24,774 bases of DNA, from contig CAZQER010000015.1 of assembly GCA_964592095.1 (NCBI GenBank), positions 1 through 24,774 on the forward strand, in the 5' to 3' direction. Below the pieces are notes generated by a model, which saw only the letters and a program-made list of their open reading frames with translations, did no database searches and was not told the origin of the DNA. Positions 7,370-15,103 of the stretch are shown piece after piece; the first letter of the stretch is position 1, and each line of letters begins with the position of its first letter. Position numbers and translations under genes: made by a program. Source of the stretch: EX4484-2 sp964592095. GTDB lineage: Archaea; Altiarchaeota; Altiarchaeia; IMC4; QMZM01.

Positions 7370-9742
7370 ATGAGATACAGGATAATAAAAATAGTAAACA
7401 ATACAATCTTTTTAATATTATTTATGATACTTATTTCCTCTACAACCTCATCTACAGAGGATTTACTCTCACTGAAATGGAAATATGACGCATCCGGAAG
7501 TGTAACAAACATACATTTATTGAATATTGATAAGGAGAAAAGAGCAGTTATTGCCAGTGTTTCTCTTTATACAAGTGCAGGTATTGCAGGATGGCTTACT
7601 GCTATTGATAAGAATGGTAATCTTCTTTGGGAAAAGAGGGGATTTCCATCTATTACATCAATGAGGGTTGCAGATATAGATAAGGATGGAAGAGATGAGA
7701 TAATTGCAGGTGTGTTGTTTTATGTATACTGCTTTGATGATAATGGGAATATCAAGTGGAAGGTTTTGACAGATAGCAGTAATACAATCACATCCATAGA
7801 GATTACAGATATTAATAATGACGGATATGATGAAATCATAGTCGCAGGTGATAGCACAATCTCCTATAATATCCATGCGATAGATAGAAATGGAAAAATT
7901 CTCTGGAAAGCAAGAGCACCTGAGGGTGTAAATTCTATAGCAATTGGTGATATTGATGATAATAAAAAACCAGATATTGTTGCTGGAACGGTTGGCAGAC
8001 ATGGAGTGTACTACAAAAGTTCTTTTTTGATTTTATTGAATAGCAGTGGGAAATGTCTATGGAAACAACGAACCAAAAGGGGAACGGTAAAGATAAAGTT
8101 ATGGGATATAAATAATGACGGCAAATTGGAGATTTTCCTCGGCTCACTTCAATATCTCTGGGTTTTTGATTATACTGGTAATGAGATAATGAACTATGAA
8201 ACAAAGGGTTATATAAATGATATAATCGTTGATGATATTGATGGGAATGGAAAGAATGATATAATACTGGCATCAAACGACCTCTATGTTCTCAACTCAG
8301 ATAGTAGTCTAAAATGGACAAATAGTGCAGGCATGGAGAGTATAAATGATTTGGAGATTATAGATACAAATCAGGATAACTGTAAGGAGATTCTTGTTGC
8401 ATCTGATAGTTTATATCTTGTGGATTGTGATAACAATGTGATATGGTCATATCATACAAAAAAGGCTGTTAAAACCATATCTATTGGGGATATTGATGGG
8501 GATTCCTTCCCTGAGATCATGGCGGGTTCATTGGATAATAATGTATATGTTTTTACACAGAAGGGGTATCAGATGAGAGCAGAGGCTGAAAGATATTATT
8601 CTCTTGCAAAGAATCTGTATGCTGCAGGTAATCTAAGGAAAGCGTTAGAAAATGCCATGAAGGCAATGGATTACTATCAACAATTGAATGATACGGAAAA
8701 GATATCCGATATAGAAAAACTTGTATCGCTTATTAGAGATATGATACAAAAACAGAATGAAGAGGTGATACTGGCATATTCATACTATAACAGATCCGTG
8801 AGTTTTTACCTACATAATGATTATATAAATGCAAGTTTCTGGGCAAAGAAGGCAAAATATAAGTATCAATCACTGCATAACGAAACAATGGTAATCAAAT
8901 CAGAAAATATAATAAATAATTCTTACAGGTATATGAGAATAGAGGCGGAGAAACTATTAAACAATGCAATAATCAATTACAATAAATCAAATTATAGTAA
9001 TGCAATATTAAATGCAGAAGATTCATCCAGAAGATATATATGGCTTGGAGATAGAAATAAGAGTATAGAATCTCTGGAATTAATTGCTACCATATATACT
9101 GCACTTGCTGAGAAGCAGAGACATGCTGGAGATTTTGAGAATGCAAGTATATACGCACAAAAGGCATTATTTGTTTATGGATGTATAGAAGAATCACCGG
9201 AGGATTACCCTCCAGATTGTATTCCGAGAAATGTCTCTATAAAGGATATAACAACACTTGCAGATGAAATAAGAAATCTGACATACAACAAGAGCCATTA
9301 TATGAACGAATATCTTTATCTGAAATCTATAATCATTGCAATATCTGAAAACAATACAGGTTCATTTATTGATGATGTTGTTAGGAATATGAAAAAATCT
9401 ATGAGAGGATTTGTCAATAATATTTCACAACCTGTTGAATATATAATAAAACTGATAAAATGGAATTTCAAGATTATTCTGATAGTAATTGCCCTTGCAA
9501 TTGTAATATTTTTACTTATAATCTTTTTATTTATGGTAATAAAAACAAGAAGAGAGCCAACAGAAGAATTTGAGGAGGAGGTACATGAAGAGGAACACGA
9601 AGGGAAGTTTATGGACGATATAGAAAAGGAAATTACAGAAGAGGAAATTTATGAAGAGGTCCAAGAGGAAGATGAGGTTGAAAAGATTAGAAAGGATAAA
9701 ACGAGAGGTATTGGAGTAACACTAAAATCACTACGAAGATGA
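7370..9742 (+). CDS. Secreted FG-GAP/VCBS-type beta-propeller plus TPR-like repeat membrane protein
   Basis: A 790-residue protein from the chosen ATG (ATGs at 7328 and 7358 are alternatives; the in-frame ORF from 7328 is 804 residues). A signal peptide (MRYRIIKIV... then a hydrophobic core, about 8-28) leads into about eight repeats of the form hxDIxxDGxxEIhhG, such as ADIDKDGRDEIIAG and TDINNDGYDEIIVAG, typical of Ca-binding integrin-type propeller blades (about 36-400). Three to four TPR-like units follow (about 403-600), matching those of the protein at 2817-5048. A TM helix lies at about 702-725, and an acidic tail ends with a basic cluster. About 15 N-x-S/T sequons lie outside, none in the tail. 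Function unknown; extracellular binding or sensing is inferred. The stop overlaps the next gene's ATG. Confidence 0.85.
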   Translation: MRYRIIKIVNNTIFLILFMILISSTTSSTEDLLSLKWKYDASGSVTNIHLLNIDKEKRAVIASVSLYTSAGIAGWLTAIDKNGNLLWEKRGFPSITSMRVADIDKDGRDEIIAGVLFYVYCFDDNGNIKWKVLTDSSNTITSIEITDINNDGYDEIIVAGDSTISYNIHAIDRNGKILWKARAPEGVNSIAIGDIDDNKKPDIVAGTVGRHGVYYKSSFLILLNSSGKCLWKQRTKRGTVKIKLWDINNDGKLEIFLGSLQYLWVFDYTGNEIMNYETKGYINDIIVDDIDGNGKNDIILASNDLYVLNSDSSLKWTNSAGMESINDLEIIDTNQDNCKEILVASDSLYLVDCDNNVIWSYHTKKAVKTISIGDIDGDSFPEIMAGSLDNNVYVFTQKGYQMRAEAERYYSLAKNLYAAGNLRKALENAMKAMDYYQQLNDTEKISDIEKLVSLIRDMIQKQNEEVILAYSYYNRSVSFYLHNDYINASFWAKKAKYKYQSLHNETMVIKSENIINNSYRYMRIEAEKLLNNAIINYNKSNYSNAILNAEDSSRRYIWLGDRNKSIESLELIATIYTALAEKQRHAGDFENASIYAQKALFVYGCIEESPEDYPPDCIPRNVSIKDITTLADEIRNLTYNKSHYMNEYLYLKSIIIAISENNTGSFIDDVVRNMKKSMRGFVNNISQPVEYIIKLIKWNFKIILIVIALAIVIFLLIIFLFMVIKTRREPTEEFEEEVHEEEHEGKFMDDIEKEITEEEIYEEVQEEDEVEKIRKDKTRGIGVTLKSLRR

Positions 9743-10743
9743 AAACTGTTACACTCATACCTGGAGATGGAATTGGACCAGAAGTCATTGATTCTGCAGT
9801 AAGGGTTATTCAGGCATCTGGAGCAAAAATAGATTTTGAAAGGGTAGATGCAGGAGAAACTGTCATGAAAAAGGAGGGCACTCCTCTTCCGGAATATGTG
9901 TTTGAAGCCATAAGAAAAAATAAAGTAGCATTGAAGGGACCTATAACAACACCAATAGCCTCTGGATTCAGAAGTGTTAATGTTGCCTTAAGAAAGAGGC
10001 TTAACCTTTATGCTAATGTAAGACCATGTAAATCCCTTGAGGGTTTTAAATACAGATATAGCGGAATAGATATTACCGTAATCAGAGAAAACACTGAGGG
10101 ACTTTATATAGGAAAAGAACGATATTTAGATAACAAACATACAAAGGCGGAGGCTATAAGATTAATAACAAGAGAAGCATCTGAAAGAATATTCAGATTT
10201 GCTTTTGAATATACTCTCAAAGAAAAAAGAAGGAAGATAACAGTAGTGCACAAGGCAAATATTCTGAAGTATACAGATGGTATTTTCTTAGATGCTGCAA
10301 AGGATGTTGCAAATGATTACCCCAAGATAGAATTTGAGGATAGAATTGTAGATAACATGTGTATGCAGTTGGTAAAGAATCCAGAGATGTATGATGTCCT
10401 CGTATGCCCGAATCTGTTTGGTGATATAATATCCGATTTGTGTGCAGGATTGATAGGTGGATTGGGTATGGCTCCTGGAGCAAATATAGGAAAGAAATAT
10501 GCTGTTTTTGAACCGATTCATGGTTCAGCACCAAAATATGCTGGAAAGAACAAGGTAAATCCAACTGCTACTATCCTCTCTGGTGTTTTGATGTTGAAAT
10601 ATATGGGGATGAAGAAGGAGGCAGATATAATAACATCCGCAATAGAAGAGGCTATTAGAGAGGGTAAAAAACTCACTTATGACCTTGGAGGAAGTGCAGG
10701 AACATCGGAGTATACAGAATATGTAATATCAAAAATAATTTGA
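9739..10743 (+). CDS. icd: Isocitrate dehydrogenase, probably NADP-dependent (homoisocitrate dehydrogenase possible)
   Basis: A 334-residue beta-decarboxylating dehydrogenase. S79-V-N81 with R85 and R95 corresponds to the isocitrate-binding Ser/Asn/Arg set of IDH (S113, N115, R119, R129 in E. coli), not to the LeuB pattern. Catalytic K171 and metal-binding D205, D229 and D233 are present. Overall it most resembles eukaryotic NAD-IDH and homoisocitrate dehydrogenases (ANVRPCKSLEG, RENTEGLY, DLGGSAGTSE). Yet the cofactor loop reads HGSAPKYAGKNKVNP: K266, Y267, V273 and Y314 match the NADP determinants K344, Y345, V351 and Y391 of E. coli IDH, where NAD enzymes have Asp-Ile. It therefore probably makes 2-oxoglutarate and NADPH. 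The ATG overlaps the preceding stop (ATGA). Homoisocitrate as substrate is the main alternative. Confidence 0.85.
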   Translation: MKTVTLIPGDGIGPEVIDSAVRVIQASGAKIDFERVDAGETVMKKEGTPLPEYVFEAIRKNKVALKGPITTPIASGFRSVNVALRKRLNLYANVRPCKSLEGFKYRYSGIDITVIRENTEGLYIGKERYLDNKHTKAEAIRLITREASERIFRFAFEYTLKEKRRKITVVHKANILKYTDGIFLDAAKDVANDYPKIEFEDRIVDNMCMQLVKNPEMYDVLVCPNLFGDIISDLCAGLIGGLGMAPGANIGKKYAVFEPIHGSAPKYAGKNKVNPTATILSGVLMLKYMGMKKEADIITSAIEEAIREGKKLTYDLGGSAGTSEYTEYVISKII

Positions 10744-10772
10744 TAATTCCTATTTTTACCTGAAATCAAATA

Positions 10773-10802
10773 TATAACCACACTTTTTATAACCACACTT
10801 TT
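10773..10802 (+). repeat. Tandem 15-bp duplication carrying two TATA-like boxes
   Basis: TATAACCACACTTTT occurs twice in direct succession, at 10773-10787 and 10788-10802. Each copy begins with TATAA. The second copy is about 27 bp before the ATG at 10817, the right distance for a leaderless promoter; the first is about 42 bp away. The duplication therefore repeats the core promoter of the histone-fold/aIF2-beta operon. Confidence 0.75.
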
Positions 10803-10807
10803 TTTTT
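10799..10807 (+). terminator. T-run downstream of isocitrate dehydrogenase
   Basis: Nine consecutive T residues, preceded by shorter T-runs at 10752-10757 and 10784-10788, lie within 65 bp of the IDH stop. U-tracts of this kind act as intrinsic terminators in archaea. Because it sits between the TATA box and the next ATG, it could equally be initiator sequence. Confidence 0.35.
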
Positions 10808-10816
10808 GAGATCAAA

Positions 10817-11236
10817 ATGGAAAAAGAAAAGGATATTGAAGAGGGATTATCTGATAAATCTGATAGGGAAGTCGATGAAGAATATGAAGATAAAAAAGAA
10901 TTTGCATTTCCAATGGCACCAATTATTAGACTTATGAAAGACGAACTTGATGATGATAAGATGATAAGGAGCAGGGTAAAGGTGGAGATGAATCTATGGT
11001 TAGAAAAGATGTGCAGAAAAATAGCAAAAAAGATGAATGAATCTGAATACACAATGGTTGAATTGGATGATTTTAAAACTGCTATTGAACCATATGAAAT
11101 GGTTGATGAGGTGGAGCATGAGAGGCACAGAATAGTGGCAAGTTTAGAAAAGATAAAAATGGATTGTGATTCTTTGATAAGGGATGTGAACAGAAAATTT
11201 ATTTCCCACGGAGAGAGTGAATGGAATGAACTATAA
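10817..11236 (+). CDS. Predicted histone-fold protein with acidic N-tail and C-terminal helical extension
   Basis: A 139-residue protein I assign by pattern, not by a named family. Residues 1-33 are strongly acidic. From about 35, FPMAPIIRLMKDE, a loop, a long central helix (SRVKVEMNLWLEKMCRKIAK) and YTMVELDDFKTAIEPY reproduce the short-long-short helix order of histone folds, including an initial P-x-A-P-x-x-R and a final T-V-x-x-D-D-F-x-x-A-I. About 50 further residues form one long charged helix, more than minimal archaeal histones have. Coiled-coil histone variants or an NF-Y/CBF-like DNA-binding subunit are possible relatives. The ORF overlaps the aIF2-beta start by 11 bp, so it belongs to that operon. 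The antisense ORF over this region is a shadow. Confidence 0.7.
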   Translation: MEKEKDIEEGLSDKSDREVDEEYEDKKEFAFPMAPIIRLMKDELDDDKMIRSRVKVEMNLWLEKMCRKIAKKMNESEYTMVELDDFKTAIEPYEMVDEVEHERHRIVASLEKIKMDCDSLIRDVNRKFISHGESEWNEL

Positions 11237-11639
11237 ATACAATGAACTTCTGGACAGGGTATGGGAGAATCTTCCAGATGAACTAAAGACAACATCCAGA
11301 TTTGAGATGCCAGATGTCAAAATAAATATACAGGGAAGACAGACATATATCATGAATTTTAATGAAATAGCAAATGCGTTTCAGAGAGACCCAAAACATA
11401 TACTTCTTTATTTAATAAAGGAATTGGCCGCACCTGCTACATACGATGGTAAAAAGGCAGTATTGCAGAGACAGGTTAAAAAGAATGTAATAGAGGATAA
11501 AATTCAAAAATATGCTGACGAATATGTATTCTGTCACGAATGTCACAGACCGGATACCAAAATTACTGAATTGGGTGGGGAAAAGATTATCAAATGTACT
11601 GCCTGTGGAGGATGGTGGCCATTAAAAAAGATAAAATAG
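11226..11639 (+). CDS. Translation initiation factor aIF2 subunit beta
   Basis: A 137-residue beta subunit of archaeal initiation factor 2, which with alpha and gamma delivers initiator Met-tRNA to the small ribosomal subunit. An N-terminal helix (NELLDRVWENLPDE) contacts gamma. The central alpha-beta domain has RDPKHILLYLIKELA, and a C-terminal zinc ribbon is formed by CHEC and, 17 residues on, CTAC. I prefer the ATG at 11226 (MNYKYNELL) to the in-frame GTG at 11217, because family members begin just before the L-L-x-R helix. It overlaps the histone-fold gene by 11 bp and is followed by DUF424 after 7 bp, a common archaeal pairing. Confidence 0.93.
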   Translation: MNYKYNELLDRVWENLPDELKTTSRFEMPDVKINIQGRQTYIMNFNEIANAFQRDPKHILLYLIKELAAPATYDGKKAVLQRQVKKNVIEDKIQKYADEYVFCHECHRPDTKITELGGEKIIKCTACGGWWPLKKIK

Positions 11640-11646
11640 AATCAGG

Positions 11647-11937
11647 ATGTATACAAAAATATATAAGGAAGATGGTAAAATCCTTATTGCCGCATGTGAT
11701 GAGGATATAATAGGTAAAAAATTCTCTGAAGGAGAGCTTTTGCTGCATGTGAGAGAGGATTTCTATAAAGGTGAAAGAATGGATTTAGACAAATTAGAGG
11801 ATTTACTTGATAATGCAAATATTGCAAACCTTACAGGCAATAAGGTCGTGGAAAGGGCAATTGATGCGGGATTTGTAGATGAAAAAAATGTTATAATTAT
11901 TCAGGGTATTAAACATGCACAGATTGTGGAGATTTAA
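11647..11937 (+). CDS. DUF424 family protein
   Basis: A 96-residue protein matching the archaeal DUF424 family, found repeatedly next to aIF2 beta. It opens with the typical strand MYTKIYKEDGKILIAACDE, continues with G-K-K-F-x-E-G-x-L-x-L-x-V, and carries DLLDNANIANLTGNKVVERA, followed by a short C-terminal strand that begins after VIIIQGIKHAQ. The conserved gene pairing implies a role near translation initiation or ribosome function, but no biochemical activity is established to my knowledge. It starts 7 bp after the aIF2-beta stop and is the last gene of the operon that begins at 10817. Length is normal for the family. Confidence 0.85.
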   Translation: MYTKIYKEDGKILIAACDEDIIGKKFSEGELLLHVREDFYKGERMDLDKLEDLLDNANIANLTGNKVVERAIDAGFVDEKNVIIIQGIKHAQIVEI

Positions 11938-11968
11938 TCTGATTCTTAAATTTAAACATGTGTTCTAA

Positions 11969-11977
11969 TTTTATATT
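11969..11977 (+). promoter_or_regulatory. TATA box for the CBS-domain gene
   Basis: TTTTATATT is centred about 28 bp before the ATG at 12001, with no ribosome binding site between them, consistent with a leaderless transcript separate from the aIF2-beta operon. Confidence 0.45.
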
Positions 11978-12000
11978 CTCTGTATTAAAATGTAAATAAA

Positions 12001-12423
12001 ATGACTGAGATAAGAGATATTATGACCAAGGATGTTATTACCATAAACCATAATGAATCTGTTTTAAAGGCTGCAGAGATGATGTCTGATCTCAATATTG
12101 GCTGCTTAGTGGTCGAGATTGATAATAAGGTTTGTGGCATAATAACTGAAAGGGATATAATTACCAAGGTGGTTTGTAGAAACAGGAATCCGAAGGTTAC
12201 AAGGGTTAAAGAAATAATGAGTTCTCCTTTGGTTACCATACACCCACTGGCATCACTGGAGGACGCAGTAAGGATTTTTAATGAAACGGGATTTAAAAGG
12301 CTTGTGGTAACATCTGGAGATTCCTTGGAGGGAATTGTATCCACAGAGGATTTAATTGCAGCAGAAACGAGATTTATAGCATTACTTGAGAGATATATAC
12401 AAATACTAAAATCAAGGAAATAA
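12001..12423 (+). CDS. CBS-domain pair (Bateman module) protein
   Basis: A 140-residue stand-alone pair of CBS domains. The first spans about residues 5-62 (IRDIMTKDVITINHNESV...GIITERDIITKVV) and the second about 70-125 (VKEIMSSPLVTIHPLASL...GIVSTEDLIAAE). Each has the usual I-M-x-x-x-(h)-x-T-(h) start and the G-I-(h)-(S/T)-x-x-D-(h) end that form the adenosine-nucleotide site, so AMP, ATP or S-adenosylmethionine sensing is likely. No catalytic domain is attached, and its partner cannot be told from the sequence. It has its own promoter and is followed 45 bp later by lhr, possibly co-transcribed. Stand-alone pairs like this are very common in archaea. Confidence 0.88.
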   Translation: MTEIRDIMTKDVITINHNESVLKAAEMMSDLNIGCLVVEIDNKVCGIITERDIITKVVCRNRNPKVTRVKEIMSSPLVTIHPLASLEDAVRIFNETGFKRLVVTSGDSLEGIVSTEDLIAAETRFIALLERYIQILKSRK

Positions 12424-12468
12424 TCATACCATACATACTGTTAAGTTAATAAATCTTTTTATTTTAGA

Positions 12469-15075
12469 ATGATTACATATCAAAAAGAACCTTATCCAGA
12501 GCGGGAAATCTATAATGACCTTCATCCTCTGATAAGGAAATGGTTTAGTAGTAAATTTGAGAAATTTGCTCCACCTCAGAGATATGCCATAAGGAATATA
12601 CATAATAGAGAAAATATCCTGATATCTGCACCGACTGGTTCTGGAAAAACACTAACTGCATTCCTTTCTATCATCAATGAACTTATAAAACTCTCTGAGA
12701 GGAATGAACTTGAGGGCAGGGTTTATTGTTTGTATGTATCGCCACTAAGGGCATTAAATAATGATATAGAAAAGAACCTAAAACAGCCATTGAAAGAAAT
12801 GGAGGAGATAAATGGGGATAAATTGGGTATAAGGATTTCTGTGAGAACTGGGGACACTACAGCATCTCAGAAATCAAAAATGTTGAAGAAACCACCACAT
12901 ATATTGATTACAACACCAGAGACATTATCTATAATATTGAATGCACCAAAATTTAGACTTCTTCTGAAGGATATCAAATGGGTTATCGTAGATGAAATCC
13001 ATTCACTTGCAGAAAGCAAGAGGGGAACACACCTATCCCTTAGTTTAGAAAGATTGCAGAATCTCGCAGGAAGATTCTGTAGAATTGCACTTTCAGCCAC
13101 CGTTTCCCCATTGGAAGAGGTGGCTAAATTTCTTGTTGGTTATGAAAATGGAAAACTCAGGGATTGTAAGATAGTGGATGTGAATTATACAAAAAAATTG
13201 GATTTGAAGGTATTAACGCCAGTACCAAATTTGATGAACACTACACAACAGGAGTTGCAGGATTCCATGTATAAACTCTTGTTTAAACTTATATCAGAGC
13301 ATAAAACGACACTGATATTCACAAATACACGATCAGCAACAGAGAGGGTGGTTCATAATCTAAAGCAGAGGTTCCCGGAGCATTTTACTAAGAGTATAGG
13401 TGCCCATCACTCATCCCTCTCCAGAGAGCATAGACTTAGCATAGAGAACAGACTTAAAAATGGTGAATTAAGGTGTGTCGTTTCCTCCACGAGTTTGGAA
13501 TTGGGCATAGATATAGGTTATATCGATTTGGTAATCCTTTTAGGCTCTCCAAAATCTGTTGCAAGAGCACTTCAGAGGGTTGGACGCTCAGGGCATAGAT
13601 TGCATGATATTGCAAAAGGAAGGATAATAGTAATGGATAGGGATGACTTAGTAGAATGCTCTGTTTTATTGAAAAATGCATTAGAGGGTAAGATAGATAA
13701 TATTCATATACCCGAAAATGCCCTTGATGTTCTGGCACAACATATTTATGGTATATGTATAGAGGGTACACAACATATAGACAATGTGTATCATCTCATA
13801 AAAAGAAGTTATTGTTATAGGAATCTAAAAAGAGAAGATTATGATTCTGTTATAGGTTATCTTGCTGGTGAATATGTTGAACTTGAGCAGAGAAATGTAT
13901 ATGCAAAGATATGGGTTGATTATGAAAAAAGAATTATGGGAAGGCGATCTAAACTTGCAAGGGTTTTATATTCCACAAATGTTGGTACAATACCCGATGA
14001 AACAAACATAAAGGTTAAGATAGGGAAACAAAAGATAGGGAAGATAGAGGAAGCATTTCTTGAGAGACTTAGAAAAGGAGATATCTTCGTCCTTGGTGGA
14101 AATACATATCAATTCCTGTACAGTAGGGGTCAAACAGCACAGGTAGTGCCTGCGGGTAGCAAAATACCTACTGTACCGGCATGGTTCTCGGAGATGTTAC
14201 CTTTAAGTTTTGACCTTGCCATGGAAATAGGTAGATTCAGAAGGCTTATAGAGGAAAGATTAGATAAGGGTGAATCAAAGGATGAGATTGTGAGATTCAT
14301 TCATAATTATTTATATGTTGATAAAAACTCTGCAAACTCCATATATGAATATATTAATGAACAATATCTCTATGCAAAAATTCCTACTGATAGAAGGATA
14401 CTTGTTGAGTATTATAGAGGATTCAGAGGTGACAGGTATGTTATATTCCATACAATCTTTGGTAGGAGAACAAATGATGCCCTGTCAAGAGCCGTTGCAT
14501 ATGTTATATCAAAACTTGAGAAGAGAGATGTCATGATATCTTTGACCGATAATGGTTTTTATATATATGCAGGAGGAAGAAAGATTAAGACGGAAGATGC
14601 ATTGAGAAAATTAATTAATATGAATATAAGAGATGTCCTTCTGAAAGCTATAGATAAAACAGAGATTCTCAGTAGAAGGTTTAGGCATTGTGCTACCCGC
14701 TCTCTGATGATACTTAGGAAATACAAGGGAAGGAAGAAATCTGTTGGTAAACAGCAAATAGGTTCAAAGATATTAATGAATCTTGTAAAGAGGATTTCAG
14801 ATAATTTTCCGATACTTGTGGAGGCGAAGAGAGAGGTAATAGAGGACTTTATGGATGTGGAGCATGCAGAGTATATAATAAAATTATTGAGGGAGAACAG
14901 TATAAAGATAGAATATATATTTACAGATGTACCATCACCATTTGCATTCAATCTAATTGCTCAGGGATATATGGACATTCTGAAGATGGAGGACCGTTTG
15001 GAATTCATAAAAAGAATGCATCAGATAATATTAAAAAGAATAGGGAAAAGAGATATAGACATATTGCCCCATTAA
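12469..15075 (+). CDS. lhr: Lhr-type superfamily 2 ATP-dependent helicase (Lhr core)
   Basis: An 868-residue SF2 helicase of the Lhr family, implicated in DNA repair and recombination as a 3'-5' translocase on DNA or DNA:RNA hybrids. Helicase motifs in order: Q-motif region FAPPQRYA (about 33-40), Walker A APTGSGKT (54-61), YVSPLRALNND, TPET (149-152), DEIH (175-178), LSATV (208-212), IFTNTRSATE (283-292), SSTSLELGIDIG (339-350) and ALQRVGRSGH (367-376). The remaining 490 residues contain the winged-helix and Lhr-specific domains; the size is that of archaeal Lhr cores without the long bacterial C-terminal extension. A metallophosphoesterase gene follows at once, an arrangement known from other archaeal and bacterial lhr loci. 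Confidence 0.93.
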   Translation: MITYQKEPYPEREIYNDLHPLIRKWFSSKFEKFAPPQRYAIRNIHNRENILISAPTGSGKTLTAFLSIINELIKLSERNELEGRVYCLYVSPLRALNNDIEKNLKQPLKEMEEINGDKLGIRISVRTGDTTASQKSKMLKKPPHILITTPETLSIILNAPKFRLLLKDIKWVIVDEIHSLAESKRGTHLSLSLERLQNLAGRFCRIALSATVSPLEEVAKFLVGYENGKLRDCKIVDVNYTKKLDLKVLTPVPNLMNTTQQELQDSMYKLLFKLISEHKTTLIFTNTRSATERVVHNLKQRFPEHFTKSIGAHHSSLSREHRLSIENRLKNGELRCVVSSTSLELGIDIGYIDLVILLGSPKSVARALQRVGRSGHRLHDIAKGRIIVMDRDDLVECSVLLKNALEGKIDNIHIPENALDVLAQHIYGICIEGTQHIDNVYHLIKRSYCYRNLKREDYDSVIGYLAGEYVELEQRNVYAKIWVDYEKRIMGRRSKLARVLYSTNVGTIPDETNIKVKIGKQKIGKIEEAFLERLRKGDIFVLGGNTYQFLYSRGQTAQVVPAGSKIPTVPAWFSEMLPLSFDLAMEIGRFRRLIEERLDKGESKDEIVRFIHNYLYVDKNSANSIYEYINEQYLYAKIPTDRRILVEYYRGFRGDRYVIFHTIFGRRTNDALSRAVAYVISKLEKRDVMISLTDNGFYIYAGGRKIKTEDALRKLINMNIRDVLLKAIDKTEILSRRFRHCATRSLMILRKYKGRKKSVGKQQIGSKILMNLVKRISDNFPILVEAKREVIEDFMDVEHAEYIIKLLRENSIKIEYIFTDVPSPFAFNLIAQGYMDILKMEDRLEFIKRMHQIILKRIGKRDIDILPH

Positions 15076-15082
15076 ATATCTA
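15071..15082 (+). promoter_or_regulatory. TATA box overlapping the lhr stop codon
   Basis: ATTAAATATCTA contains the lhr TAA at 15073-15075 and is centred about 28 bp before the ATG at 15104. It is identical to the element at 2779-2790. Confidence 0.5.
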
Positions 15083-15103
15083 AATATACTAAAATATTGA
15101 AAA

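Noticed and set aside
10756..11295. Minus-strand ORF of 179 codons antisense to the histone-fold gene
   Set aside because: Ser/Phe/Ile-rich shadow of a Glu/Lys-rich gene; its C-terminal repeat comes only from the tandem promoter duplication, and the plus-strand frame joins a recognised operon.
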